Assembly (NCBI GenBank): GCA_017471085.1
Contig: JAFUWW010000079.1
Coordinates: forward strand, 1 to 16,270
DNA length: 16,270 bases
Direction: 5' to 3'
DNA from: Bacteroidales bacterium
Lineage (GTDB): Bacteria > Bacteroidota > Bacteroidia > Bacteroidales > UBA932
Part shown: piece by piece, positions 1 through 8,559 of the stretch
Numbering within the stretch: position 1 is the stretch's first letter
How the letters are laid out: each line of letters begins with the position of its first letter
Program-made: the position numbers and the translations under genes
Notes under the pieces: generated by a model
The model's database searches: none
Told to the model about the DNA's origin: nothing
What the model saw: the letters and a program-made list of their open reading frames with translations, nothing else

Positions 1-174
1 GTCCTATCGGCCAAGAACCTTGCCGCGTTGACGGCCGCAGGGCTCTCCAGGGCCGATTTCGTGATCAACACGGCAGAACAGAGACCAGAATGGCCGATCG
101 GACGGGAAATCGGCCCAAAACCTGGCAGAGCAGGGGCAGGGACGGCGGCCGTCACCAACCCAAAATGTCAATGA
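1..174 (+). CDS. possible 3' end of an unidentified CDS
   Basis: Frame 1 is open from the window edge to a TGA at 172-174, giving about 57 residues (beginning VLSAKNLAALTAAG). The first two dozen codons mostly end in G or C, like the real genes nearby; the later codons do not. The fragment would converge on the plug lipoprotein gene at 187. I do not recognise the product, and no motif is visible. A minus-strand frame is also open here (up to a stop at 168-170) but has no ATG. The stretch could equally be intergenic. Confidence 0.25.
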   Translation, partial: VLSAKNLAALTAAGLSRADFVINTAEQRPEWPIGREIGPKPGRAGAGTAAVTNPKCQ

Positions 175-186
175 TGCCGTTTACTG

Positions 187-630
187 TCACTTTTTCAGTG
201 TTATCATGATGACGCCATTGCCGCTTTGGCTACCGTAGATGGAGGCGGAAGCGGCATCTTTCAGGATCTCGATGCTGTCTACGTCCTGCGGGCTGATACC
301 GCTGATGTCCGTGGTCTGGACGCCATCGACCAGAATAAGCGGATCGGTGGTATCCGAATTGGTGCCGATGCCCCGGATAATGATCCGGTTTCCGGTGACC
401 TGCACACCCGGGCATCGGCCCTGGATCATCTCGTAAATAGAGGAATAGGCTTCCATCTGCCGGTTGTTCTTCAACTTGGAGACGGAAACGCTCATTTTGT
501 CCCGGGCCTGCCGGCCGTAGCCAACCTCAACTGTCTCTTCTTCCACGGGTGCTGCGGCAGTCTTCCTGCCCGCCGCGCAGGCGGACAAGACCAAAGCAAG
601 GGTACAATACAGGAAAAACTTCTTAAGCAT
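187..630 (-). CDS. plug-only TonB-box lipoprotein (SusC/RagA-type plug without a barrel)
   Basis: 147 residues. Residues 1-17 form a lipoprotein signal peptide ending in the lipobox LSAC, with the lipidated cysteine at 18. Residues 30-39 (EEETVEVGYG) resemble the SusC-family TonB box (usually VVVGYG). Residues about 46-147 match the receptor plug of SusC/RagA proteins: a PLILVDGV strand, then the DVDSIEILKDAASASIYGS and NGVIMITLKK signatures. The protein stops exactly where a SusC beta-barrel would begin, so this is a stand-alone plug. The start at 630 is chosen because lipobox spacing fits and a promoter sits directly in front; the frame stays open upstream only as a shadow of the divergent rluA-type gene. 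Its role is unknown. It could occupy TonB, cap a barrel protein or act as a signalling partner at the outer membrane. It could also be a remnant of a receptor gene, though the frame and lipobox are intact. Confidence 0.85.
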   Translation of the reverse strand: MLKKFFLYCTLALVLSACAAGRKTAAAPVEEETVEVGYGRQARDKMSVSVSKLKNNRQMEAYSSIYEMIQGRCPGVQVTGNRIIIRGIGTNSDTTDPLILVDGVQTTDISGISPQDVDSIEILKDAASASIYGSQSGNGVIMITLKK

Positions 631-634
631 GTCG

Positions 635-665
635 CAAATATAAGTTATCTTGGAAACAAAGCCAA
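635..665 (-). promoter_or_regulatory. Bacteroidota promoter of the plug lipoprotein gene
   Basis: Read on the minus strand, a -33 TTG (663-665) is followed after 20 bases by TATATTTG (642-635), a perfect TAnnTTTG -7 element at standard spacing. Only four bases separate the -7 element from the ATG at 630, so transcription should start at or next to the start codon (inference). Confidence 0.7.
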
Positions 666-677
666 GGAAAAAAGCAG

Positions 678-685
678 TATCTTTG
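678..685 (+). promoter_or_regulatory. Bacteroidota -7 element of the pseudouridine synthase gene
   Basis: TATCTTTG is an exact TAnnTTTG match ending eight bases before the ATG at 694. The nearest upstream TTG (650-652) is 25 bases away, longer than the usual 19-21, so the -33 element is weak or absent. The region overlaps the divergent plug-gene promoter. Confidence 0.55.
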
Positions 686-693
686 CAGTCGTT

Positions 694-1392
694 ATGAGCA
701 TTTACAGAGAAATAGAGCCGGCCGAGTACCGGGATCTGGAAGAAAGAATCCTTTACGAAGACAACCACCTGATTATCTTCAACAAACGCACCGGCGAAAT
801 AGTCCAGGGCGACAAGACGGGCGACGAACCCCTGAGCGAAACTCTCAAGGCCTTCGTGGCACAGCGGGATGCCAAGCCCGGGCAGGTGTTCATGGGAGTC
901 CCCCACCGGCTGGACCGTCCCGTGAGCGGCGTCACCATTTTCGCCAAAACTTCCAAAGCGCTGGAAAGGCTCAATGAGATGCTCCGGAAAGGAGACATCC
1001 ACAAGACTTACTGGGCCCTGACCGCCAACCGGCCACCCAAAGACGAGGACACCCTCACGGACCTGCTCATTCGGAACGAAAAACAGAACAAATCCTATGT
1101 ATCGGCCGGCGGCAAGGAAGCCCGCCTGCATTACGAGCTGATCCAGACCACGGACCGGTATTTCCTTCTGGAAGTGGAGCTCTTCACGGGACGGCATCAC
1201 CAGATCCGCTGCCAGCTCGCCCACATGGGGTGCCCTATCAAGGGAGACCTTAAATATGGTGCACGGCGTTCCAACCCGGACGGCGGCATCTCGCTTCTGG
1301 CCCGCCGGATACAGTTCATCCACCCCGTCAAAAAGACCGAGGTGGATGTAACAGCCCCTGTTCCAGGCTCCTGGAAGGGAATTGAAGGATAG
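694..1392 (+). CDS. RluA-family RNA pseudouridine synthase
   Basis: 232 residues. This family isomerises specific uridines in rRNA or tRNA to pseudouridine. The catalytic signature HRLDRPVSG is at residues 71-79, with the nucleophilic Asp at 74. Further family features are the GRHHQIRCQLAHMGCPIKGD stretch and the C-terminal region carrying LLARRIQFIHP. There is no N-terminal S4 RNA-binding domain, so this is a short single-domain member. The target uridine cannot be told from sequence. The ATG at 694 is chosen over the longer open frame because it follows the -7 element and begins the family homology; upstream codons overlap the divergent lipoprotein gene. The gene is convergent with the AraC-type gene, 17 bases away, with no clear terminator between them. 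Confidence 0.92.
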   Translation: MSIYREIEPAEYRDLEERILYEDNHLIIFNKRTGEIVQGDKTGDEPLSETLKAFVAQRDAKPGQVFMGVPHRLDRPVSGVTIFAKTSKALERLNEMLRKGDIHKTYWALTANRPPKDEDTLTDLLIRNEKQNKSYVSAGGKEARLHYELIQTTDRYFLLEVELFTGRHHQIRCQLAHMGCPIKGDLKYGARRSNPDGGISLLARRIQFIHPVKKTEVDVTAPVPGSWKGIEG

Positions 1393-1409
1393 CGCGGACC
1401 CTTTTTCGG

Positions 1410-1943
1410 TTATCGTTTCTTCTTGTATTTCTCCCGGACACGGCCGCACCAGTGACTGGGGGCCTCTCCCATGACCGTACGGAAACTCTGGAAAAAAGAG
1501 GTGGGCGAATGGAATCCGGAGAGTTCCGCCATTTCGCTTACCCGCAGGCTCATATTATTCCGGAACAGATCCATGGCATACATGACCCGGTAATAGTTCA
1601 CATACTGCCTGAAGTTCTTTCCGGAAAAATGGTTGATGGTCCTGGAGAGATACGCTTTATTGGTAAACAGGGCATTGGCCAGATCCTGGAGGGTGAAAGA
1701 TTCCACCAGGAAAGGCCGGTGCTCCGTCATGTACCTGCAACACCTGTCATACAGATATTGATCGATCGCCTTCGTCTCCGGGGGCAGGGGAACTTTCTCC
1801 TCCCCGGGGGCAGCATAAGAGGAAGCCTCTCTGTGAGGATTCCGCCAGAAAGTCTTCTGACGATGCAGGCGCAGGAACAGCCAGAAAGCCGCGACCACAC
1901 CCGCAACCGCCACAAGACCTGTCAAAAAGAAAGGCAGGTTCAT
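1410..1943 (-). CDS. short membrane-anchored AraC-family transcriptional regulator
   Basis: 177 residues. Residues about 4-25 are a single hydrophobic segment followed by positive residues (RLHRQK), which suggests an N-out, C-in membrane anchor. The C-terminal region (about 60-168) is an AraC/XylS DNA-binding domain with two helix-turn-helix units, near 83-104 and 132-155, the latter with the typical GFHSPTSFFQSFR signature. No ligand-binding or periplasmic sensor domain is present, unlike the several-helix or hybrid AraC proteins common in Bacteroidota. An in-frame TGA lies 42 bases before the ATG, so the protein cannot be longer at its N-terminus without a sequence error. It is last in the leuS operon, 47 bases after the second YitT gene. 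Target genes are unknown. Confidence 0.85.
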   Translation of the reverse strand: MNLPFFLTGLVAVAGVVAAFWLFLRLHRQKTFWRNPHREASSYAAPGEEKVPLPPETKAIDQYLYDRCCRYMTEHRPFLVESFTLQDLANALFTNKAYLSRTINHFSGKNFRQYVNYYRVMYAMDLFRNNMSLRVSEMAELSGFHSPTSFFQSFRTVMGEAPSHWCGRVREKYKKKR

Positions 1944-1990
1944 GCGTTCAGTACAGGGTGGGCCCTCACGCGTATCCTTATGTCAATGAA

Positions 1991-2968
1991 CTACTTTTTG
2001 ATGGTGTCGAATCCCTTTCCGTAAACGCCGTTCACCGAGCTCACGGAGAGGAAGGCCGAAGAATCAATCTGCTTGATGTAGCGGAGCAGCAGGTTCAGGT
2101 CGGTCTTGCGGGTCAGGACCATCAGGACCTTGGTGTCCTGCTTGGAGTACCAGCCTTTGCCATCCAGTACGGTAACCCCACGGTGCAGGTCGTGCGTGAT
2201 GGCATCGGCTATCTTCTCATACTGGGAAGACAGGATGAACAGCTGGACGCTCTGCTGGGAGCCGGAGATGTACATGTCCAGCACATGACTGTTTACGGTA
2301 ACCAGGATAAGGCCGTACACTACCGTGGTGACCTTGTCGGCAAAAGGCATCAGGTGCGTGAGCGGGTTCCCGTCCGAATCCAGCAAGGCAGCGCCGGTTT
2401 CCGGGTCTACATCGGCCACATAGGAAGGGACCACCAGGGAAGATACGATGATGATGAAGTCCAGGAACAGAATCACCTTTCCCGGCGACACATTATGATA
2501 CTTGGTGTAGATGAGCGCAATGATGTCCGTACCACCCGTACTGCCGCCGTTGGAGATGCTCATGCCGATGCCGATACCGGCCATCAGGCCGCCCATGAGC
2601 ACGGACATCAGCTTGCCGTTCTGCAAGGCCAGCGTAATGATGATGGAATCGGGCATGACCGTAGGCATGAACCGCATGGCAAGGGAGGCCAGAATGATGG
2701 CGTAGAAGGTTTTGGCGCCGAATCCCATGCCCAGGATGATGATAGCGGCGGCCATCAGGATGGCATTGATCACGAAATAACTGTAACCCATCTGGATAAC
2801 ACCGTGGGTAGCATACTGGATCATGGAACTGATACCCGAAACGCCGCCACCGATGAGGTTGTTGGGAATCAGGAAAATCACCCACCCTGTGACATAGATA
2901 AGAATGCCCAGGGTGACCAGCAGCCACTCTTTCACCTGGGTGAGAACTGTTTTTTTGAGAAGGGGCAT
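1991..2968 (-). CDS. YitT-family (DUF161/DUF2179) membrane protein, distal copy
   Basis: 325 residues with five or six hydrophobic helices in the N-terminal two thirds and a soluble C-terminal DUF2179 domain (about 250-312). The YitT motif GGSTGGTDI is at 141-149. The family occurs as inner-membrane proteins of unknown molecular function; a transport role has been proposed but is not established. It is a paralogue of the gene immediately upstream: both keep the helix order, the GGSTGGTDI motif, GWY(S/T)xQD and the NxVYGxGFD ending. This copy carries an extra polar loop at about 184-210 between helices. It starts three bases after the stop of its paralogue, so the two are surely cotranscribed. 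Confidence 0.88.
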   Translation of the reverse strand: MPLLKKTVLTQVKEWLLVTLGILIYVTGWVIFLIPNNLIGGGVSGISSMIQYATHGVIQMGYSYFVINAILMAAAIIILGMGFGAKTFYAIILASLAMRFMPTVMPDSIIITLALQNGKLMSVLMGGLMAGIGIGMSISNGGSTGGTDIIALIYTKYHNVSPGKVILFLDFIIIVSSLVVPSYVADVDPETGAALLDSDGNPLTHLMPFADKVTTVVYGLILVTVNSHVLDMYISGSQQSVQLFILSSQYEKIADAITHDLHRGVTVLDGKGWYSKQDTKVLMVLTRKTDLNLLLRYIKQIDSSAFLSVSSVNGVYGKGFDTIKK

Positions 2969-2971
2969 AAT

Positions 2972-3892
2972 TTACTTTTTCTTGGTTTTGCTAAGTCCTG
3001 TCTTCATTTCATCGAAGCCTTCGCCGTAAACATTGTTGGCGGGGACCACCGTTACGAAAGCCTTGGGGTCGATCTCTTTGATTACTTTCACCAGCCCGGG
3101 AAGCTCGGTCTTGCGGAGCATCACCAGCAGGACCTGACGGTCTTGCTGGGTGTACCAGCCGATGGAACGGAGCGCCGTGACGCCGCGGCCCATTTCCTGA
3201 TTGATATAGTTGCCGATGGCGGAAAACTGGTCCGAAAACACCAGCACCTGCACGGCCGATTCCTTACCCATCATCACCAGGTCCAGCGCAAAGGCGAACA
3301 CGCCCATACAGATGTAACCGTAGATGACGTCGGCAAAACAGTGACCGGGGATGAACATGAGCAGGCCGATGACGATGAAGTCCGAAATCAGGTAGAACCT
3401 TCCCAGGGACACCGGCCAGAACTTGTTGATGATCAGCGCAAGGATGTCCGTACCGCCGGTGGAGCCGCCCCTGAGCAGGATGATGCCCAGGCCCACGGCC
3501 TCCAGCAGGCCGCCGATGATAGGCACAAGCACCTTCTCCCCCACTTCCAGCGGCTGTCCGGCTACGGACTTGAGGAACATCAGGTTGTCGCCGCCCAAAA
3601 CCCGGAACAGCAGGGAGGTAAGGATGATGGCATACACAGTTTTGATACCGAAACTGCGGCCCAGCACAATCCAGGCGATGATAAGCAGCAGGCCGTTCAG
3701 GCCGAAGTTCCACACTTCCACCGGGATGCCCGTCACCATGGAAAGGAGGGCGCAGATACCCGTGAGGCCGCCGTCGATGATGCCGTTGGGCAGCAGGAAC
3801 GAAGTCCAGCCCATCACGAACAGCAGGCAGCCGAACGAGATGACGATATAATCGAAAATGGTCAGGAGTACTTTATGAAGCTTGGGGGTCAT
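2972..3892 (-). CDS. YitT-family (DUF161/DUF2179) membrane protein, proximal copy
   Basis: 306 residues. Hydrophobic helices fill roughly residues 10-205, with GGSTGGTDI at 142-150, followed by a cytosolic DUF2179 domain (about 220-290) containing GWYTQQDRQVLLVMLRK. The C-terminus is lysine-rich (KTKKK). It follows leuS by seven bases. YitT genes next to leuS are, to my knowledge, common in Bacteroidales, so the neighbourhood is conserved; the meaning of the pairing is not known. The tandem paralogue downstream is clearly diverged, so the duplication is old and the two may form a heteromeric complex (inference). Confidence 0.88.
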   Translation of the reverse strand: MTPKLHKVLLTIFDYIVISFGCLLFVMGWTSFLLPNGIIDGGLTGICALLSMVTGIPVEVWNFGLNGLLLIIAWIVLGRSFGIKTVYAIILTSLLFRVLGGDNLMFLKSVAGQPLEVGEKVLVPIIGGLLEAVGLGIILLRGGSTGGTDILALIINKFWPVSLGRFYLISDFIVIGLLMFIPGHCFADVIYGYICMGVFAFALDLVMMGKESAVQVLVFSDQFSAIGNYINQEMGRGVTALRSIGWYTQQDRQVLLVMLRKTELPGLVKVIKEIDPKAFVTVVPANNVYGEGFDEMKTGLSKTKKK

Positions 3893-3899
3893 ACGAGGA

Positions 3900-6656
3900 C
3901 TATTTAATCACCACATTCACAATACGGCCAGGCACCACGATCACCTTTGCGATGCTCTTGTCGGCCACGTAACGGGGAGTAAGTTCGTGCGCACGGACGG
4001 CTGCTTCCACCTCCGCGGGCTTCAAGGAAACGTCGGCCTCCAGGAAGAAACGGGTTTTCCCGTTGAAGGAAACCGGATATTTCACCATATTTTCGGCTGC
4101 CAGTTCTGCCTTGTATTCCGGGAAGGAGGCGTATACTACGGAATCTTCGTGGCCCAGCTGGTGCCAGAGTTCCTCCGCGATATGCGGGGCGAACGGAGAA
4201 AGCAGGACCACCAGCGGTTCCAGGACAGCCCGCTTGGAGCAGTTGCCCAGGTCGTTCAGCGCAATCATGAAGGCCGAGATGGTGGTGTTGTAGGAGAAAT
4301 GCTCGATGTCTTCCTGCTCCTTGCCGATAAGCTTATGCAGGGCCTTGAGTTCTTCCCTGGTGGGCTCATCGTCCGTTACCAGCCAGTTTTCACGGTCCCA
4401 GAACAGGCGCCAGAATTTCTTGAGGAAGCGGTTCACCCCGTCGATGCCCTTGGTATCCCAGGGCTTGGCCTGCTCGATAGGGCCCAGGAACATTTCGTAC
4501 AGACGGAGCGTATCGGCCCCGTAGGTGTCGCAGATCTTGTCCGGGTTCACCACGTTGTACATGCTCTTGGACATCTTTTCAATGGCCCAGCCGCAGATAT
4601 ATTCCCCGTCTTCCAGCACGAATTCGGCATCCTTGTAGTCCGGACGCCAGGCGCGGAAGGCCTCGATGTCCAGCCTGTCGTTGTAGACGATGTTCACGTC
4701 TACATGGACGGGGATGGTCTCGTACTGGTCTTTGAGGCCGGCCGACACGAACTTGTTGGTGCAGGGAATCAGGTACACGAAATTGGAACGGCCCTGGATC
4801 ATACCCTGGTTGATGAGCTTGCAGAACGGCTCGTCTTCGCACACATAGCCCAGGTCATAGAGGAATTTGTTCCAGAAACGGCTGTAAATCAGGTGACCCG
4901 TGGCATGTTCGGTGCCGCCCACGTAAAGGTCTACATTGCGCCAGTAGGCATCGGCCTCCCTGCTTACGAGGCCTTCGCCGTTGTGCGGGTCCATGTAGCG
5001 GAGGTAGTAGGCGCTGGAGCCGGCGAAACCGGGCATGGTGCTCTTTTCCAGCGGCCAGCCTTCGTAGGTCCAGTCCTTGGCGCGGGCCAGCGGCGGCTGA
5101 CCGTCTTCCGTGGGCTTGTACTGGTCGATTTCCGGCAGCGTGAGCGGAAGGGCGCTCTCCGGAAGCGGCGTAGCGATGCCGTCCTTGTAATAGATGGGGA
5201 AAGGTTCGCCCCAATAGCGCTGGCGGGAGAAGATGGCATCACGGATGCGGTAATTGATCTTTCTGCGGCCGATTCCGTGACTCTCCACATACCCGATGGC
5301 GGCTGGGATGGCCTCTTTCACACTGAGCCCGTTCAGGAAACCGCTGTTGCACATGATGCCTTCCTTGGCGTCGAAGCTCTGCTCGCTGACATCGGCTCCC
5401 TCAATCAGCGGGACGATGGGAAGGTCGAACTTTCTGGCGAAGGCGTAGTCGCGGCTGTCGTGGGCGGGAACCGCCATGATGGCGCCCGTTCCGTAGCCGG
5501 AGAGCACATACTCCGAAATCCAGACGGGGACCCGCTCCTGGGTGAGCGGATTCACAGCGTACGAGCCGGAGAACACTCCGGTAACGGCCTTCCCTGCAAT
5601 CCTTTCGCGCTCCGTCTTCTTCTTCACCTGCTCCAGATAGGCTTCCACGGCCTCTTTCCGGGAGGCGGAGGTAAGCTTCTCCACCCATTCGCTTTCAGGA
5701 GCCAGCACCATGAAGGTGACGCCGAAGACGGTATCGGCCCGGGTGGTGAAGATGGTCATGTCGTGCCAGGTGCCGTCGCATTCTACGCGGAACACCATTT
5801 CGGCGCCTTCGCTGCGGCCGATCCAGTTGCGCTGCATCTCCTTCAGGGAATCCGTCCAGTCCAGTTTGTCCAGCCCTTCCAGGAGCCTTCCCGCATAGGC
5901 CGATACGCGGAGCTGCCACTGGGTCATCTTCTTCTGGAAAACCGGGTGTCCGCCCCGCTCGGAGAAGCCGTCCTTCACTTCGTCATTGGCCAGCACGGTA
6001 CCGAGGGCAGGGCACCAGTTCACGGTGCTTTCGCCCTGATAGGCAATGCGGTAGCGCATAAGCACATCGGCCTTTTCCTTTTCGGAGAACTGTTTCCATT
6101 CGGCCGATGTGAAAGCGGGGCCTTCACTGCAGGCGGCATCTACGGCAGCACTGCCGGCCTTCTCGAAGGCGGCGACCAGTTCCTTGACGGGACGGGCCTT
6201 CTGCAGGGTATTGTCGTACCAGGAGCCGAACATCTTGAGGAAAGCCCACTGGGTCCAGTGGTAATAGTCCGGATCGCAGGTGCGGAATTCGCGGTCCCAG
6301 TCGAAGGAAAAACCGATCCTGTCCAGCTGCTCGCGATAGCGGGCCACATTGTCACGGGTGGTCTTTTCCGGATGCTGGCCGGTCTGGATGGCGTACTGCT
6401 CGGCGGGGAGGCCGAAGGCGTCGTATCCCATGGGATGCAGCACATTGAAGCCCTTGAGCCGCTTGTAACGGGCAAAGATGTCGCTGGCGATATAGCCCAG
6501 CGGATGGCCTACATGCAGACCCGCACCGCTAGGGTACGGGAACATGTCCAACACATAATATTTGGGTTTGGTATCATCGGCCTCCGCGTGATAGGTCTTG
6601 TTTTCCGCCCACCACTTCTGCCATCTTTTCTCAATCTCCAGAAAATTGTAGTCCAT
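3900..6656 (-). CDS. leuS: leucine--tRNA ligase
   Basis: 918 residues, a class I aminoacyl-tRNA synthetase that charges tRNA-Leu in the cytoplasm. The HIGH motif appears as HVGH (48-51) after YPSGAGL. The CP1 editing domain is complete: the threonine-rich [12 protein letters not shown] (301-312) and the conserved editing aspartates in AHDSRD (398-403). KMSKS is at 694-698, followed by the anticodon-binding domain and the usual C-terminal domain (from about 860). Longer than the approximately 860 residues of E. coli LeuRS because of insertions (about 150-200 and 630-690) that are typical of Bacteroidota enzymes. The start [13 protein letters not shown] is the normal family N-terminus. It lies five bases after the M28-like gene and seven before the first YitT gene, inside a six-gene operon. 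Confidence 0.97.
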   Translation of the reverse strand: MDYNFLEIEKRWQKWWAENKTYHAEADDTKPKYYVLDMFPYPSGAGLHVGHPLGYIASDIFARYKRLKGFNVLHPMGYDAFGLPAEQYAIQTGQHPEKTTRDNVARYREQLDRIGFSFDWDREFRTCDPDYYHWTQWAFLKMFGSWYDNTLQKARPVKELVAAFEKAGSAAVDAACSEGPAFTSAEWKQFSEKEKADVLMRYRIAYQGESTVNWCPALGTVLANDEVKDGFSERGGHPVFQKKMTQWQLRVSAYAGRLLEGLDKLDWTDSLKEMQRNWIGRSEGAEMVFRVECDGTWHDMTIFTTRADTVFGVTFMVLAPESEWVEKLTSASRKEAVEAYLEQVKKKTERERIAGKAVTGVFSGSYAVNPLTQERVPVWISEYVLSGYGTGAIMAVPAHDSRDYAFARKFDLPIVPLIEGADVSEQSFDAKEGIMCNSGFLNGLSVKEAIPAAIGYVESHGIGRRKINYRIRDAIFSRQRYWGEPFPIYYKDGIATPLPESALPLTLPEIDQYKPTEDGQPPLARAKDWTYEGWPLEKSTMPGFAGSSAYYLRYMDPHNGEGLVSREADAYWRNVDLYVGGTEHATGHLIYSRFWNKFLYDLGYVCEDEPFCKLINQGMIQGRSNFVYLIPCTNKFVSAGLKDQYETIPVHVDVNIVYNDRLDIEAFRAWRPDYKDAEFVLEDGEYICGWAIEKMSKSMYNVVNPDKICDTYGADTLRLYEMFLGPIEQAKPWDTKGIDGVNRFLKKFWRLFWDRENWLVTDDEPTREELKALHKLIGKEQEDIEHFSYNTTISAFMIALNDLGNCSKRAVLEPLVVLLSPFAPHIAEELWHQLGHEDSVVYASFPEYKAELAAENMVKYPVSFNGKTRFFLEADVSLKPAEVEAAVRAHELTPRYVADKSIAKVIVVPGRIVNVVIK

Positions 6657-6661
6657 ATTGT

Positions 6662-8011
6662 TTATCTTATTGTCTTTCCGTTAATTCCGAAGGTCCCCTT
6701 CTTCTCCAGGCGGAATTCCACCGCCACGGACATGGCCACCTTCACTTTCTTCCCGCGATGTCGTCCGGGACGCCATTTGGGCGATGCCGACACCACCCGG
6801 ACGGCCTCGTCATCCAGGCTGGTATGGATGCCGCGGGCCACTTTCACGTCTTTCACCTCGCCTTTTTCGTCCACGATGAAATCGATCACCACGCGGCCCT
6901 GGATGCCGTTGTCCACCGCATATTCGGGATACTTCAGGTACTGATAGACCCATTTTTCCAGGAAGGTGCGGGGATCCTGGGAATTCAGGAACGCGGGCTT
7001 CTGGTCCACGTCACTGAAGGCAACGGCTCCGGAGGGACGCTCCGCACTGACGGCAGCGTCGTTGCGGAAGAGCGGCCTGGTGCCATTGCACAGCTGCTGG
7101 ACATAACTGTAGACGTACTCTATCTCCCGCTCCATGCCGTCAAAGTCCAGCGTGTCGAAGCTGTCCCTGCTGGTATTGTGTTCCGGATACCGCCCTGTCG
7201 TGAACAGGACGGAGGGGATTTCCATGGAATAGAATGCCTTATGGTCTCCGGGGTAAGGTTCCGTATCGGTATAGGCGGCCTGTACCGGGAGAAGTTCCCC
7301 CTTCAGGTTCTGCAGGATCACCTTCATATCTTCATTGGCCGATGTATAGGCCTGGAAGGAATCGGCCCCGCCGCCTACCATGTCCAGGTTTACCATGGCG
7401 TCGATCCGGTCCGCATCCGAAAAGGATCGGTTCAGGAAATACCACGATCCGGCAAAGGTCTCTTCCGAGGCGCCGAAAGCCACGAACAGGATGCTGCGAC
7501 GGACCAGGGAGCGGGCATAGGAGAGTTTCTGCGCCAGCTCCAGCATCATGGCCAGGCCGGAGGCATTGCCGTTAGCCCCGTAATAAATACGCCGGTGCGG
7601 CTCCCCGTCCACCATCAGGGTGTCGGCTCCCAGATTGTCCAGGCGGGCGCCGATCACGATATAGCGGGTGTTGAGCGAAGGGTCCCACCCTTGCAGGAAA
7701 CCCGTCACATTGCGGCTCTGCAGCGTATCGGCCCCCTTCAGGATGCCGAAGGTGGAACCGCCTTCCGGGCTGATGAGGTCTATTCCGTATTCCTTGAATC
7801 TGGCCTCTATGTAATCGGCTGCCAGTTTTTCTCCTTCACTGCCGGCTTTCCGGCCTTCCAGTTCCGCAGATGACAGATACGACACATGCTCCTTGAGCGA
7901 CCGGACGGTTTCCGTATCGTTCAGGGCATCCAGGGCCGACCCTGAGCGGAACTGTGCATGTACCAGGGTGGTGGCCAGCAGGGCCAGGAGCGTAAGCAGT
8001 CTTTTCATCAT
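6662..8011 (-). CDS. exported M28-like peptidase fused to a TonB C-terminal domain; metal site degenerate
   Basis: 449 residues. A signal peptide (1 to about 19, ending VHA|Q) is followed by an M28-type (aminopeptidase/PA-like) fold at about 35-310. The usual GAHxD zinc-ligand motif reads GARLD here (Arg123 instead of His), and the GADDNASG motif reads GANGNASG (145-152), losing the bridging Asp. The catalytic pair EE (183-184), NLDMVG (Asp210) and GDH (His257) remain. Two of five ligand positions are thus replaced, and a normal di-zinc site seems unlikely. Residues about 345-436 form a TonB_C domain ([25 protein letters not shown] ..., written here only in outline at 360-384). The start overlaps the SPOR gene stop by ATGA, so translation is probably coupled. 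Likely periplasmic; perhaps a binding or scaffold protein rather than an active peptidase (inference). Confidence 0.88.
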   Translation of the reverse strand: MMKRLLTLLALLATTLVHAQFRSGSALDALNDTETVRSLKEHVSYLSSAELEGRKAGSEGEKLAADYIEARFKEYGIDLISPEGGSTFGILKGADTLQSRNVTGFLQGWDPSLNTRYIVIGARLDNLGADTLMVDGEPHRRIYYGANGNASGLAMMLELAQKLSYARSLVRRSILFVAFGASEETFAGSWYFLNRSFSDADRIDAMVNLDMVGGGADSFQAYTSANEDMKVILQNLKGELLPVQAAYTDTEPYPGDHKAFYSMEIPSVLFTTGRYPEHNTSRDSFDTLDFDGMEREIEYVYSYVQQLCNGTRPLFRNDAAVSAERPSGAVAFSDVDQKPAFLNSQDPRTFLEKWVYQYLKYPEYAVDNGIQGRVVIDFIVDEKGEVKDVKVARGIHTSLDDEAVRVVSASPKWRPGRHRGKKVKVAMSVAVEFRLEKKGTFGINGKTIR

Positions 8012-8538
8012 TCGTTCACAAGAATCCAGCCGTCTTCCGGGCAGATTCCCTTTCCGCGCAGCTGGCGGAGGGTCCGGAGCACCTCGTTCAAATCATTGGA
8101 GGGACAGACCGAAACGGCCAGCAGCCCGTTCCGGAAACTGATGATGGTAGCCGTATAGCCGGCCTCGTTGCACTTGTTCAGCTTTCTCTCCGCATAGGCC
8201 CGCGTGCGGAAAGCGCCCACCACGATGCAATATTTGGCTTCCAGCTTTGTGGTGAACAGGCCTCCCATCTTGGACGGGTTCAGGACTGTGCCTTTTGCCT
8301 GGGAGAGCGAATCCAGCAAGTGGGCTTCCAGAGCGGCGAGCGAGTCTTCCATGTGGCGGCGGACCTGCTCCAGGGAATCCAGCGTGGCCTGATGGCGGGC
8401 TTCCTCCCGTGCGAGGCGTTCCTGACGAAGAGCCTCCACCTCTGCTGCGGTGGGACGGCCGGCGACCTGGCGGATAAAATCGCAACTGCTGGCGGCAAGG
8501 GCCGTCAGCGCCAGCATCAGTATGAGGGTCTTTTTCAT
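8008..8538 (-). CDS. SPOR-domain lipoprotein
   Basis: 176 residues. A lipoprotein signal peptide ends in AASSC with the lipidated Cys at 19. Residues about 31-80 are charged and heptad-like (VEALRQERLAREEARH onward), predicted coiled coil. Residues about 102-174 are a SPOR domain (KYCIVVGAFRTRAYAERKL, then AVSVCPSNDLNEVLRTLRQL), a fold known to bind denuded glycan strands of septal peptidoglycan. It is first in the operon with the M28-TonB_C gene and leuS, and overlaps the former by ATGA. An envelope or division-site role is inferred from the domain. The start is fixed by a strong Shine-Dalgarno eight bases upstream. Confidence 0.9.
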   Translation of the reverse strand: MKKTLILMLALTALAASSCDFIRQVAGRPTAAEVEALRQERLAREEARHQATLDSLEQVRRHMEDSLAALEAHLLDSLSQAKGTVLNPSKMGGLFTTKLEAKYCIVVGAFRTRAYAERKLNKCNEAGYTATIISFRNGLLAVSVCPSNDLNEVLRTLRQLRGKGICPEDGWILVNE

Positions 8539-8546
8539 TGTCTAAT

Positions 8547-8552
8547 CCTCCT
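8547..8552 (-). promoter_or_regulatory. strong Shine-Dalgarno of the SPOR lipoprotein gene
   Basis: On the minus strand AGGAGG lies eight bases before the ATG at 8538. Full Shine-Dalgarno sequences are uncommon in Bacteroidota; no other gene here has one this clear. It fixes the start and suggests high translation of the first operon gene. Confidence 0.7.
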
Positions 8553-8559
8553 TACTCTG

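Noticed and set aside
1958..3907. 649-codon plus-strand frame opposite the YitT pair
   Set aside because: The His/Asp/Gln-rich translation is typical of antisense frames in GC-rich DNA. Both YitT genes on the other strand are well supported.
3882..6944. 1020-codon open frame on plus, opposite leuS
   Set aside because: It is an antisense shadow of the strongly conserved LeuRS gene, caused by G/C-ending codons. The translation has low-complexity His/Gly-rich composition and no family motif.
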